Below, piece by piece: positions 50,590 to 59,967 of a DNA stretch of 64,000 nucleotides. Within the stretch, counting starts at the first letter, position 1. Every line of letters starts with the position of its first letter. The notes beneath the pieces are model-generated. The model did no database searches. It was not told the DNA's origin and was given only the letters and a program-made list of their open reading frames with translations. This DNA is from Bog-756 sp963824645 (GTDB lineage: Bacteria; Actinomycetota; Acidimicrobiia; Acidimicrobiales; RAAP-2): assembly GCA_963824645.1 (NCBI GenBank), contig CAWGQC010000009.1, forward strand, positions 62,001-126,000, read 5' to 3'. A program made the translations under genes and the position numbers.

Positions 50590-53500
50590 TCATGGTCTCG
50601 ACAACCTCCGTTTCAACTTTTCGTCCTTGACCCAGGTCACGAGCATGTAGGAACCTCCGAGAATCATGAGCAGCACCCCGGCCAGAATTCCGGCCCAGCC
50701 GTACCCCTCACGCCCGAGGATGAGTCCCCAGAGGTCGAGCCCGTTGGGTGTCCCGTCGGTGGCATTGGTCATGGCCAGGGGAGCGAAACCGGAACCGGGC
50801 GTGGTCAGCGGGAGACTGAGCAGGCGGAGCGACGGCACGCCGGCCAGCGCCGGCAGCGATGGGGCCGAGGCGCCTTCGCCGAACAACGGCGCCAACTGGA
50901 CCCGGGCCGGGGCACTGACCGACTTTCCGAATTCGGCGTCGCCGCCGTAGACGGCCGTCAGCACGTCGCTGCCGATGGGAAGGCTGATGGTCGTGCAACC
51001 CGGGTTGGTGGCCACCGACATCTGCTGGCAGCCGGTGACGGGGGAACCGTTGCTGAAGAGGCTCACCGAGCCGCCGTAGTCAGTGACGACAGCGGCACTG
51101 ATGTGCACAGCCTCTGCCGGTGCGGCCGATGAGGTGGATACCTTCACCGACGTGGTCGAGGTCTCTTGGGGGGGCTGGAAGTGTCTGTCGTTGGCCAGCG
51201 ACTGGAACGCCAGGTAGCCCGAGGTGTCCAGCGGGTAGTGATAGGTGCCCCCTTTGCCGGGCGCATCGAAGTAGAGCACTCCCCGAATCATCGGGTAACC
51301 GTTGTCGAGCGAATTCTCGACGTCGGACAGGTAGGGCGCCTGTGCTCCCGCCAGGGCCGCGGTCTCGGTGATCATCATCGGCTTTCCGAACGAGTCGAAG
51401 GTGGAGTACCAGGAGCCGAACAACTGGGCGAACTGGCCGGCCCGGTAGGTGGAGGCGTTCCGGAGGTACCCGTCCACGGCGATCCAGTCGACGTAGGCCG
51501 GCCCCGGGTAGTACTTGATCCAATCCCGGTCCTGACCCCCCGATGCGATGCACCACACGAACGACACGTTGCTGGCCCCGGCTGCCGTGAAGAGAGCGTG
51601 GATGTGGCGGAAGGCGGCGGCGTAGCCCGCCGGTCCGAGCTTGCCGATGCACGCCTTGTAGTCCGGGGAGTTGGGGAAGTTGAACTCGTAGAACCACCGC
51701 AGGAAGACGGGGGCCTTCAGCTGGGCCAGTTCCGTGGCGAAACTGGTGATGAGGGTGTCATCCCGGCCGGAAAGGATGGTGGCGTCACTGGCACCGCATC
51801 GCCAGTCGATCATAGGGGTGGCCCCGTTGGCCAACACCCTCTCCAACGTGGCCGTCGGCGTCGGGGGCGTCCAGTTCTGGTAGACGTGGACCACTGACAG
51901 CGAGCGGCCCAATCCGCTGTTGAACGACGGGAGCGCGCTCAACTCCTGGTTGACCGGGGTCAGCTTGGTCACCGGCAGGGGCCGCACCCACGCCCCGAGG
52001 TAAGCCGTCCCTTCCGGGGGGATGTAGGGACGTCCCTGTTCGCCCGGATCCGACCCCACGGTGACGGCGACCGACGCCGATTCCGACGGACCGTAGGCGG
52101 CGTCGCCGAGGTACTCGGCCGTGATGTCATTGGCGCCCTCGGGGAGGGACGAGGTCTCGCAACTGCTGGCGTTGAGGACCTGCACGTCACTACACCCGGA
52201 GACGGGAGAGCCGTTGTCCACAAACGCCACGCTCCCGCCCCGATCCGAACCGGCCACGGCGGCGGTGATGGTGACGACCTTTCCCTGCGGGGGCGAGGCG
52301 TCCGAGGCCGAGACCGATGTGGTCGTGGCGTATCGGTACGGCTGGAAGTAGGGGGTGGCGGAAAGCGAATCGAAGGCCGACTGCCCCGCCTGGTCCAGCG
52401 TGTAGTCGTAAGGGGCTCCCATCGGACCTGCCGCGGGCCCGTCCTGGTAGACGACGGCCTTGATCAGCGGGAAGTCAGTCGACAGCACGGACCCGAGGAG
52501 GTTCAGGTAGGTGGGCTGCACCGAGGGCTCCTGGCCGGTCATCGCACCCGTGTCCGAGATCATGAGCGGCTTGTCGGAGGAGGAGAACATCGAGTACCAG
52601 GCGCGGAACCGGTTCTGGACCAGACCCGCCGTCGGTGGGGAGGGCGACCGGTCGTACCCGTCGGCGGCAATCCAGTCGACGAAGGTGCTGCCCGGGTAGT
52701 AGCCCCTCCACGTAGTGTTCAGGCTGTCGTTGGTGTCGACCGACCACACGAACGCCACATTGCCGGCGCCGGCCAGTCTGAACCGGCGGACGATGTCGCG
52801 ATAAGCCTGCACATAGCCGGCGGCACCGGCCTTGCCGAGGCACTTGCTCGAATCATCAGCGAACGAGCCCGGGTCCGGGAACCATTGGAGCAGCAACGGG
52901 ATGTGTATGGCGGCCATCGCCCGCGCCGCAGCTGTGATGGCGGCGTTGTCTTTGCCGTCGACCACGTGGGTGTCCAGGTCTCCGCAGGACCAGGTGATCA
53001 TGGGAATGGCGCCGGTGGCGTACGCCTGCTCGAGTTGGGTGGCGTTGATCGGCGCGTTCCATGCCTGATCGAGTTGGACGATGGAGGCCGGGCGACCCAG
53101 TCCCTGATCGAGGGCGGCCAAGTCGGCGGGTTCGGAGAGCGAGGACGTGGACGGGTTGACGGAGGCACCGAGGTAGGCATGGCAGGGACCCGGAACGGCT
53201 GGCTGAAGGCCCCGTCCCGACGAGGCGGGAGGGGACGGCACGGTACATGCCGGGTCTGGTGTCGGTGTCGGTGTCGGCGGTGTGGGTGGTGTCGGTGGTG
53301 TGGGCGGTGTGGGTGGCGTCGGTGGCGTCGGTGTGGCTGTCGGGTCCACGATCACCGACAGGGGGGCGGAGGTCGAGGGCTGGAAGGCGGCGTCACCGCT
53401 ATAGACGGCGACGATGCTGTCGGTGCCTACGGGAAGTGTCGACGTGTTGCAGCCCGTGGATGCCGTCACCGGAAGGTTCGTGCAGCCGGCGAGTGCGGAC

Positions 53501-54696
53501 CCGTTGACGAGATAGGTGTCGGACCCGCCAAGGTCTGGAGCGTTCACCGAACCTGCGATGTACACCTGCTGACCACTGGTGACGTGGGCAACGGTGGTGC
53601 TGATGGTGGTCGAGGACGGGGAGCGGGCCGGCTGGAAGTAGGGCGTGAGCGACAGCGCCCGGAACGCGGCCAGCCCGTCCGGGTCGAGAGCCAGCTGGGT
53701 CTGCGTCACCACCTGGGGGGCGTCGACGTAGACCACGCCCTTGATCAGCGGGTACTTGAGGGGCAGGGATGAGGACAGTTGGGCGAAGAACTGACGTTGG
53801 GACCCCGGCGTGGTCCCGGTGTTCGAGATGAGCAACGGCCTCCCGTCGGTCGAGAACGTCGAGTACCAGGAATTGAACGCCGACCTCACCCCTCCCGGGT
53901 CTCCGGGAGCGGCAGTCGGGCTCTCATTGTCGGCTGCGATCCAGTCGGTGCTGCTCGCCCCGGGATAGAACCCGGCCCAGTCCGAGCTCGAACCCTGCGA
54001 GGTGTCGACGGACCAGACGGTCGCCGCGTTGGTGGCCCCGCCGAGGAGCTGGCTGACATGCTCGAAGGCGGCGACGTAGCCGCCGGCTCCGCCTGCACCC
54101 AGGCACGCCTGGGTGGCCGGACTGGACCCGTTGGCGTCGGGGAACCACCGCACCATCACGGGCGCACCGAGGGCACTCAGCTCATGGACGAACCGGGTGA
54201 TGAGCGTGTCGTCTGCCCCTGCGGTGACATTGGCGTCGGTGTCGCCGCACTCCCAGGTGATCAGGGGGATGGCGCCCGTACCCGCCACCCGCCTCAGCTG
54301 GGCGATGTTCACGGGAACGCTCCAACTCTGGTCGACCTCGACGATCGACAGCGGACGACCCAGGCCCTGTTCGACATTCGGGAGTGAATCCAGCTCAGCA
54401 GCGACACCCCCCGTCCCTCCCATTGGGGCAGCCGCGCTGAGCCCCTGTCCGGACGGGTCGACAAACGCCCCGAGGTAGGCCGTGCCGGCCGCCGGCACAA
54501 CCGGAGGGCTCAATGGCGCCGAGGAACGAACCGGCGGTCCGGCGGACGTTCCGGTGACCGGCGCAGCCGGTGTGGTGGTCGCCGGCGCCCCGTAAGTCGG
54601 CGGCGCCATGGTCACCAAGCCCACCAAGGCGGCCAGAACGGCCACCACCAGTGCCTCTGTCCGCCCAGGTCGACCGCAGCTAGGAGGTGCCGTCAT
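50590..54696 (-). CDS. Surface protein with three GH26-like modules and Ig-like domains
   Basis: 1368 residues with a signal peptide (VVAVLAALVGLVTMAPP) and a C-terminal membrane helix near 1332-1352 plus basic tail. Three repeats of a GH26-like (mannanase) barrel are each followed by an Ig-like domain of SVSLFSNGSPVTGC type; a Pro/Thr linker (450-478) precedes module 2. Module 3 keeps both catalytic Glu (RWFYEFN near 1001, MMITETAAL near 1111). Module 1 has RWFPDAN and ISNTG; module 2 has QWFPDPG and ISDTG: both Glu lost. So probably one active glycanase and two binding modules. It is 106 bases upstream of the adaptor gene. Confidence 0.8.
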   Translation of the reverse strand: MTAPPSCGRPGRTEALVVAVLAALVGLVTMAPPTYGAPATTTPAAPVTGTSAGPPVRSSAPLSPPVVPAAGTAYLGAFVDPSGQGLSAAAPMGGTGGVAAELDSLPNVEQGLGRPLSIVEVDQSWSVPVNIAQLRRVAGTGAIPLITWECGDTDANVTAGADDTLITRFVHELSALGAPVMVRWFPDANGSSPATQACLGAGGAGGYVAAFEHVSQLLGGATNAATVWSVDTSQGSSSDWAGFYPGASSTDWIAADNESPTAAPGDPGGVRSAFNSWYSTFSTDGRPLLISNTGTTPGSQRQFFAQLSSSLPLKYPLIKGVVYVDAPQVVTQTQLALDPDGLAAFRALSLTPYFQPARSPSSTTISTTVAHVTSGQQVYIAGSVNAPDLGGSDTYLVNGSALAGCTNLPVTASTGCNTSTLPVGTDSIVAVYSGDAAFQPSTSAPLSVIVDPTATPTPPTPPTPPTPPTPPTPPTPTPTPDPACTVPSPPASSGRGLQPAVPGPCHAYLGASVNPSTSSLSEPADLAALDQGLGRPASIVQLDQAWNAPINATQLEQAYATGAIPMITWSCGDLDTHVVDGKDNAAITAAARAMAAIHIPLLLQWFPDPGSFADDSSKCLGKAGAAGYVQAYRDIVRRFRLAGAGNVAFVWSVDTNDSLNTTWRGYYPGSTFVDWIAADGYDRSPSPPTAGLVQNRFRAWYSMFSSSDKPLMISDTGAMTGQEPSVQPTYLNLLGSVLSTDFPLIKAVVYQDGPAAGPMGAPYDYTLDQAGQSAFDSLSATPYFQPYRYATTTSVSASDASPPQGKVVTITAAVAGSDRGGSVAFVDNGSPVSGCSDVQVLNASSCETSSLPEGANDITAEYLGDAAYGPSESASVAVTVGSDPGEQGRPYIPPEGTAYLGAWVRPLPVTKLTPVNQELSALPSFNSGLGRSLSVVHVYQNWTPPTPTATLERVLANGATPMIDWRCGASDATILSGRDDTLITSFATELAQLKAPVFLRWFYEFNFPNSPDYKACIGKLGPAGYAAAFRHIHALFTAAGASNVSFVWCIASGGQDRDWIKYYPGPAYVDWIAVDGYLRNASTYRAGQFAQLFGSWYSTFDSFGKPMMITETAALAGAQAPYLSDVENSLDNGYPMIRGVLYFDAPGKGGTYHYPLDTSGYLAFQSLANDRHFQPPQETSTTSVKVSTSSAAPAEAVHISAAVVTDYGGSVSLFSNGSPVTGCQQMSVATNPGCTTISLPIGSDVLTAVYGGDAEFGKSVSAPARVQLAPLFGEGASAPSLPALAGVPSLRLLSLPLTTPGSGFAPLAMTNATDGTPNGLDLWGLILGREGYGWAGILAGVLLMILGGSYMLVTWVKDEKLKRRLSRP
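53258..53337. repeat. Nine-base repeats encoding a Pro/Thr linker
   Basis: Plus-strand GGTGTGGGT/GGTGTCGGT-like units; the coding strand reads PTPPTPPTP. They separate the first Ig-like domain from the second GH26-like module. Copy number is probably variable. Confidence 0.75.
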
Positions 54697-55049
54697 GAAC
54701 CAGAACCCGCAGCCGTGCCCGCTCCTTTACTCCGGCTACCGCGTTCGAGGGAGTGGCACCATCGGAGTGGCACACCTAGGGGTTCTGTCGTGACCGGGCC
54801 CACCATGGTGGGAAGTCGTTGCGTGTTTGCTCCCTGGCCCACCGGCGCGCCCCTCGCCTTTCCACTCCGACAAATGTGTCTGCATGGGCACCTGAGGTGC
54901 CTCCCGCTCGAAGTCTGAATCTACCAGAGTTTTCACGAAGAGAAGTCAACTAACTACTCTGAGTGGTCATCAGACCCTAGTGGTGCGTCCGATATCAATA
55001 CGGGTGGGGCCCGTGCGGCACCAGAGATCCGTCCTCCGTGATCCGACTC
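54697..55049. other. 353-base spacer upstream of the GH26 surface protein gene
   Basis: No gene seen. The part at 54915-54975 is clearly richer in A+T than its surroundings and holds the candidate promoter. The rest shows nothing recognisable. Confidence 0.5.
54918..54949 (-). promoter_or_regulatory. Candidate promoter for the exopolysaccharide operon
   Basis: TTGACT (54944-54949) with TGGTAG at a 17-base spacing and TAGATT at 20 bases on the minus strand. The leader to 54696 would be about 215 bases, long enough for regulation. Confidence 0.35.
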
Positions 55050-56036
55050 CTAGGCCCCCGAGGTGGCTGCGTACGACTCGAGGAACGAGACTGCAGGGCC
55101 GGCGTCGACCTGTCCGCAGTTGGGGCATTGAGGTGACTGGCCCGGGATGTTCAGCCAGTAACCGTCGACCAGGGAGCGCGTCGCCGCCACCACGCCGGTC
55201 AGCGTCGCGGCACTGACCGGACCGCTCCCCGGGATCGATGTCGTGATGCCCAGCAGGACCAAGTGCGTGGGAGCGGCCGCTTTGGCCTGGGCAGCCGCCT
55301 TACTGACGAACGAGGTGAACCCCGGTTCGTCCTCGGCCTGCTGGCCCTGGATCTCGACGATGTCGGAAGCTGCCGCGCCGTGGCCGGCCATGTTGAGCTC
55401 CAGGTAGCCGGAGAACTTTCCCTGGCCCGAGCCCAGCTGGTTCGACGCCGTGTAGGTCCGATTCAGGATCGGGGACAGGTTGGCGGCCGGTGTGAAGATC
55501 AACTGGAGACCGTGGGCGTGGGCCAGGGCGAGAGCACGTGTCGCGAAGGTGAACGGTGCCGCCTTTTCATCGGCCGGCGTGGACGCCCAGGCTTCGTTGT
55601 CGTAGAGGACGTATTTGACCCCAGGCTCGATCGTCGAATCCAGGATGGCCGCCTGCATGGTCGTAAAGCTGGCGAAGGACTGGACTTTGGTGGCCAAGGG
55701 GACGAGTGAGTCGGGAGCGTTTCCATGGGGTCGGACGATCAGGAGCGTCCGCGGTGAATTGAAGAGTGCGGTGATCGTGGAGCCGGGCAGGCCGTTCCTC
55801 TCCAGTAGCGCCAGGGTGAAGTCCTCGATCAGCCAGTACGGACGCGAGCCTGCAGAGCCTGGGGTGGCCGGGGCGGTGGTCGACGGGGCGGTGGTCGACG
55901 GAGCAGTGGTTGTCGGTGTGGTGTTCGGACCGTTCGCACTTGACGGACTCGCCCCACCGCCGCACGAGCAGAGCACCACCGCCGACGTGCACAGTGCCGC
56001 AACCGTGGCGGTCAACCATGGCGCTCGACGAGTCAT
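55050..56036 (-). CDS. Lipoprotein with possible TIM-barrel glycosidase fold
   Basis: 328 residues. Lipobox VLCSC near residue 25, a Thr/Pro linker, then a domain with beta/alpha rhythm: TLLIVRPHGN, KYVLYDNEAW, LQLIFTPAANL, SDIVEIQGQQAED and HLVLLGITTS. YDNEAW and QAEDE could hold the acidic pair of a glycosidase. No known family identified. AGGAGGAG precedes the ATG. It lies between GH26 and GH5 genes on the same strand, so a glycan role is reasonable. Confidence 0.65.
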   Translation of the reverse strand: MTRRAPWLTATVAALCTSAVVLCSCGGGASPSSANGPNTTPTTTAPSTTAPSTTAPATPGSAGSRPYWLIEDFTLALLERNGLPGSTITALFNSPRTLLIVRPHGNAPDSLVPLATKVQSFASFTTMQAAILDSTIEPGVKYVLYDNEAWASTPADEKAAPFTFATRALALAHAHGLQLIFTPAANLSPILNRTYTASNQLGSGQGKFSGYLELNMAGHGAAASDIVEIQGQQAEDEPGFTSFVSKAAAQAKAAAPTHLVLLGITTSIPGSGPVSAATLTGVVAATRSLVDGYWLNIPGQSPQCPNCGQVDAGPAVSFLESYAATSGA

Positions 56037-56333
56037 CGCTCCTCCTGTCCGATGGTGTCCGAAGCTCCCCCCACAGGAGCACGGCCATCCCAGCATCCCT
56101 GTCGACCAACCACTGGGTTCACGCTACAGCCGGCCGTGTGCCGACCAACGGCGGGTTCGATGGTGGACGCAGTCAGCGGGGCCGCACTGGCGATGCTCTA
56201 CAGATTTCGATCGTCAGATGTCATGAAACGTCGTTCATTTCCAAGCCAACGTCACCACCACTACTGCCTCGTAGCGTGTCGCACAGCAGGCCAACCGGAC
56301 TGGCCAGCCAGAGGCAAAACAGTCGTTCAGCTC

Positions 56334-56936
56334 TTACTGATGAATGATCGCGGCGTGCCAGGCCAGGGCTCCTGTCGCGTCCCAGGTCAGGTCGATGACG
56401 GTGGATTCGATGGATTGGATTTTCCATCCTGCGGAGAACGAGGCCCGAATCTCGTCCTGCGTCACACGACGTGGTCCCCAGTCACCCTCCTGGCGGTCAC
56501 TGAAGCAGAGCATGTGATAACGAGCGCCCCGGGGGAGCACGTCGGCCAAGCTGTCGACGTAGCGCAGACGCTCGTCGTCATCGAGCACATGGAAGAGTCC
56601 GCAGTCGAGCACGGTGTCGAACTTCTCACCCAGGTCCACGAGGTGGAGGGCATCTGCGACGACGAAGCGGGCCTCCATGGCACGATCGATCGACTTCGCC
56701 TTGGCCAACTCGATGGCCTGCATCGACATGTCGACCCCCACTGCCTGGTGTCCGAGCGAGGCCGCCATCAAGGCGTGCTCGCCGGTGCCACAACCGACGT
56801 CGAGAACACAACCGACCAGCTGCCCGGCGATGCCCAGTCGGTCGAAGGCTGGCTGGGGTCGCCCGATGTCCCACGGAGGGGTGCCGCCCGCGTAGATGGC
56901 GTCGAAGTCGTGGGTTGGACGGGACACGCCATCCAT
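56334..56936 (-). CDS. SAM-dependent methyltransferase (TPMT-like)
   Basis: 200 residues. PPWDIGRPQPAF near the N-terminus is typical of thiopurine/halide-type methyltransferases. Motif I is VLDVGCGTGEHALMAA; VGVDMSMQAIE and FDTVLDCGLFHVL follow. Small-molecule substrate, possibly a thiol or toxic metabolite. Position in the glycan block may be incidental. Confidence 0.8.
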   Translation of the reverse strand: MDGVSRPTHDFDAIYAGGTPPWDIGRPQPAFDRLGIAGQLVGCVLDVGCGTGEHALMAASLGHQAVGVDMSMQAIELAKAKSIDRAMEARFVVADALHLVDLGEKFDTVLDCGLFHVLDDDERLRYVDSLADVLPRGARYHMLCFSDRQEGDWGPRRVTQDEIRASFSAGWKIQSIESTVIDLTWDATGALAWHAAIIHQ

Positions 56937-57092
56937 GCTGCCAGGGATCGCCCGGAGGTGCCCTTGTCACCCTCAATGGGTCTCGGATTCACCATGATGA
57001 GGCGGCACTTTGATGACGCCACCACAGGTGCCCGTGTGCTCGCAGGGGTTGGGGCGCGTGCTCCCTCGGCGTGGCCGGGGCCGATCTCAATT

Positions 57093-58196
57093 TCACGGGT
57101 CTAGTGAAGCCAGGTGTTCCCGATAGCCGATGCCGTAAGCGGACGGATTTCCCGAGTAGCTGGTGATCAGGGACGGCTCTTTGGCACAATTGCCCACAAA
57201 CCAGGCCCACCCCAGATAGGAGATACCGTGCTGATCGGCGAAATCGAGAAAGGGTGGATACAGCGAATCACCACAGTCGAGCTCGCCGAATTCGCCGACG
57301 ACGATGGGGATCTTCGTCGACAGCGGAGCCAGCACATCCGCCCAACACGACGAGCTGTAACACGGGGAGTAGTCGGGGTGAGCCGGGGTGTGCCAGTAGA
57401 TGTGGATACTGGCCGCCAGCTGGCCGATCGGATCGACCGGGGCATAGGTGGCCCATTGGTCGAGGTCACCGGCATACTGCGGTCCTCCGGCCATGACCAC
57501 GTTCGTCGCTCCCGTGCTCCGCACGGCATCGAGAAGTTGTTGGAGGCCCGCCGCCTGGTAGTGGAACCCCTTACAGGTCCCACCGGCGCTGCCTTTGAGA
57601 TCACAGGTCCACGACGCCGCTGAGTCGGTGTTGCGATTGGGGTAGGGCTCGTTGAACAAGTCGAAGATGACTGCCGGATTGCCCTTGAAGGCCGTGGCCA
57701 CTGATGACCAGAATGCCGGGGCGTAGCGTTCGTCGGGCATCGGTAGCTGACCCTTGGCCTTTTTGGAGCCGCCGGTCGACGAGAAGTGCATGTCGATAAT
57801 CACGTACATCCCTGCGGCGTTGAGGGCATTCACGTATTGCTCGATGGCTTGCTGGTACGCCTGCCCCGAGTAGGCCGGCTTGACCCCTTGGACACCGAGC
57901 CAACAGGACTCGTTCAACTCGACACGTGCCGCCGTGAAGCCCCAGGAACGCATGGCGGTAACGGACGACGGACTCGCCTCTTGTGTTCCGTCAAAAATAC
58001 TGTTCTCGCTGACACAGGCATATTCGGTGCCTGAGGTGTCGGCACCACGAAGCACGACCGGCATGCCGTTCTGGTCGACCAGGTGATCGCCACTCACGGC
58101 GATCGACATGATCGGCGGCGCCGCTGCCTCGGATGTCGGCACCAGGCACACTGCTATCACCACGGCGCAACCGATGAGCACCCTTCGTACCGTCAC
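57093..58196 (-). CDS. Secreted GH5-family glycanase (endoglucanase type)
   Basis: 367 residues. Signal peptide VLIGCAVVIAVCLVPTSEA. GH5 motifs in order: VVLRGADTSGTEYAC, ARVELNESCWLG, VIIDMHFSS, FDLFNEPYPN (acid/base Glu), HIYWH and VVGEFGELDC (nucleophile Glu). It cleaves beta-1,4-glucan, mannan or similar. GTG at 58196 is chosen because GGAGG lies 6 bases upstream. With the GH26 protein it could trim the exopolysaccharide. Confidence 0.87.
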   Translation of the reverse strand: MTVRRVLIGCAVVIAVCLVPTSEAAAPPIMSIAVSGDHLVDQNGMPVVLRGADTSGTEYACVSENSIFDGTQEASPSSVTAMRSWGFTAARVELNESCWLGVQGVKPAYSGQAYQQAIEQYVNALNAAGMYVIIDMHFSSTGGSKKAKGQLPMPDERYAPAFWSSVATAFKGNPAVIFDLFNEPYPNRNTDSAASWTCDLKGSAGGTCKGFHYQAAGLQQLLDAVRSTGATNVVMAGGPQYAGDLDQWATYAPVDPIGQLAASIHIYWHTPAHPDYSPCYSSSCWADVLAPLSTKIPIVVGEFGELDCGDSLYPPFLDFADQHGISYLGWAWFVGNCAKEPSLITSYSGNPSAYGIGYREHLASLDP

Positions 58197-58425
58197 GACG
58201 ATCCTCCGGGCACGCCGAGCGGCACCGGTCCTGACGATCTTCCGGCCATCCGAACCTCCGGTCCACATGTGACCCATCCGGGCCAACCGTACAGCGACAC
58301 GAGCGGTCGGGTCCCTGCGCTCACCCCTCCGGAGTGCGGCGGTCCCCCTCGATCGTGTTTGTCGACCCCTGGTCTGACGTTTGGGCGGTGGCACCATGAT
58401 CGGTTCCACGCGACACCATCACCAA

Positions 58426-58478
58426 GACGGGAGCGTCACCGCATCCAGACGGGAGCGTCACCGCATCCAGACGGGAGC
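58426..58478. repeat. 22-base tandem repeat, 2.4 copies
   Basis: GACGGGAGCGTCACCGCATCCA at 58426-58447 and 58448-58469, then 9 bases of a third. It lies in the 445-base spacer between the GH5 gene and the TetR gene, where no gene is seen. Confidence 0.85.
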
Positions 58479-58536
58479 AGCTGCGGTCACGATCGATGCC
58501 TGCATCGACGATCCCCTACCCCCTCGATCTCCACAC

Positions 58537-58580
58537 TTGACTTACCTATCATCGATAGATAGATTACCTATCGATGATAG
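58537..58580 (+). promoter_or_regulatory. Promoter with TetR-type operator
   Basis: TTGACT (58537-58542), 17 bases, TAGATT (58560-58565). CTATCATCGATAG (58546-58558) and CTATCGATGATAG (58568-58580) are perfect inverted repeats 9 bases apart, covering the spacer and the start point. Likely bound by the product of the next gene. Confidence 0.7.
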
Positions 58581-58641
58581 ATTTCGGATTCGAGAATGCG
58601 GCGGGGCAAGCGGGTGGAGAACGCAAGGGCTTGTCGGACTG

Positions 58642-59226
58642 ATGATGGACCGAGTTACGCCGAGGCGCGAGGCCAAGCTGGCCACGATCGTCGGATCGGC
58701 GTGGGCCCTGGCCCGAGAGCACGGGGTCGCCGGAGTGTCGTTGCACGCTTTGGCCCGCGAAGTCGGGATGCGCCAGCCTTCGCTCTACGCCTACTTCGAT
58801 TCAAAGCTGGCGTTGTATGACGCCATGTTTGCCGACGGCAACCGGCAGCTGCTGGCCTGGCTCGACGCCGTCAAACTGCCCCGCAATGGGCGCACCGCCC
58901 TCAAGAGGTTCATGGCCGCGTTCGTAGCGTTTGCCCTCGGGGATCCGGCTCGGTATGAGCTCCTCTTCGAACGTCATATCCCCGGTTTTGCGCCATCCCC
59001 CGAGTCCTACGCTCTCGCCGAAGAGGTGTTGGGACGCGCCCACAAGGTGATCAACGAGGCCGGTGTTACCGAGCAGGGAGACGTCGACTGCATCGTGGCC
59101 ATGGTTGCCGGTCTTATGGAAGCTCAGTTGAGCAATGACCCGGGCGGCAACCGCTGGACACGCCATCTCAACCGCCTGATCGATCTCTACGTAGACGACG
59201 CTATCGAAAGGAGCAACCACAGATGA
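58642..59226 (+). CDS. TetR-family regulator
   Basis: 194 residues from ATG 58642 (or 58645). DNA-binding part: GVSLHALAREVGMRQPSLYAYF; the C-terminal TetR_C-like part includes RYELLFERHIPGF. First gene of an operon: it overlaps the next gene by 4 bases. Expected to bind the 58546-58580 operator. Confidence 0.85.
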   Translation: MMDRVTPRREAKLATIVGSAWALAREHGVAGVSLHALAREVGMRQPSLYAYFDSKLALYDAMFADGNRQLLAWLDAVKLPRNGRTALKRFMAAFVAFALGDPARYELLFERHIPGFAPSPESYALAEEVLGRAHKVINEAGVTEQGDVDCIVAMVAGLMEAQLSNDPGGNRWTRHLNRLIDLYVDDAIERSNHR

Positions 59227-59954
59227 TGCCCAACCGAATCACAAGGCCCGAGGCCCGCGTTCTGGCCGGGGAGGAGTTCACACGGATGGCGCAGCTGGTG
59301 GCATCCCTCACGCCGCAGGATTGGGCGAGGCCTACCGATTGCACCGGCTGGGACGTCCGCAGGATGGTCCTGCACGTCCTGGGCTCGGGTGATGCACAGG
59401 CGTCGTTCCGCCAGTTCGCCCATCAGTTCCGGCGGGGCCTGCCTCTCAACCGGGAGATCGACTCCCACCATTGGGTCGACGGCATGAACGAGTTGCAGAT
59501 CAGGGAGCGCGACCACCTCTCGGTGGACGAACTGGTGGCCCAGGTGGAGGCCGTCGGTCCACGGGCCGTCGAGGGCCGATGGCGCACGCCCGCTCCGGTC
59601 CGGCACCTTCCCCTTCCTTTCGGGCCACCGATCGGATGGGTGCCGCTCAAATATCTGTTGGACGTCGGATTTACCCGGGACGTCTGGGCTCACAGGATCG
59701 ATATCCACGCCGCCATCGACCGTCCTATGCGAGTCACCGCCGATCACGACGGCCGCCTCGTCGCTGACATCGTCGCCGAATGGGCCGGCATCCACGGCCA
59801 ACCCTTCGAGCTCGTCCTCGACGGTCCTGCCGGCGGGAAGTTCAGACAAGGCGTCTCGGGCGAGTGCGTTGAACTCGACGCCATTGATTTCATACGCACC
59901 CTTTCGGGCCGGCTGCCCGGATCTGGCCTCCTCAGCAACCCACTGCCCCTCTGA
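59223..59954 (+). CDS. Mycothiol-dependent isomerase-like (DinB-fold) protein
   Basis: 243 residues. CTGWDVRRMVLHVLG gives the metal His of the MDMPI N-terminal domain; FTRDVWAHRIDIHAAI supplies two more His. Reaction unknown; family members use mycothiol or act as metal-dependent hydrolases or isomerases. Starts inside the TetR stop, so it is controlled with it. Confidence 0.8.
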   Translation: MMPNRITRPEARVLAGEEFTRMAQLVASLTPQDWARPTDCTGWDVRRMVLHVLGSGDAQASFRQFAHQFRRGLPLNREIDSHHWVDGMNELQIRERDHLSVDELVAQVEAVGPRAVEGRWRTPAPVRHLPLPFGPPIGWVPLKYLLDVGFTRDVWAHRIDIHAAIDRPMRVTADHDGRLVADIVAEWAGIHGQPFELVLDGPAGGKFRQGVSGECVELDAIDFIRTLSGRLPGSGLLSNPLPL

Positions 59955-59967
59955 GGAGAAATGAACA

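Noticed and set aside
53258..53337. CRISPR-like or regulatory repeat
   Set aside because: Contiguous codon repeats of a Pro/Thr linker inside a gene.
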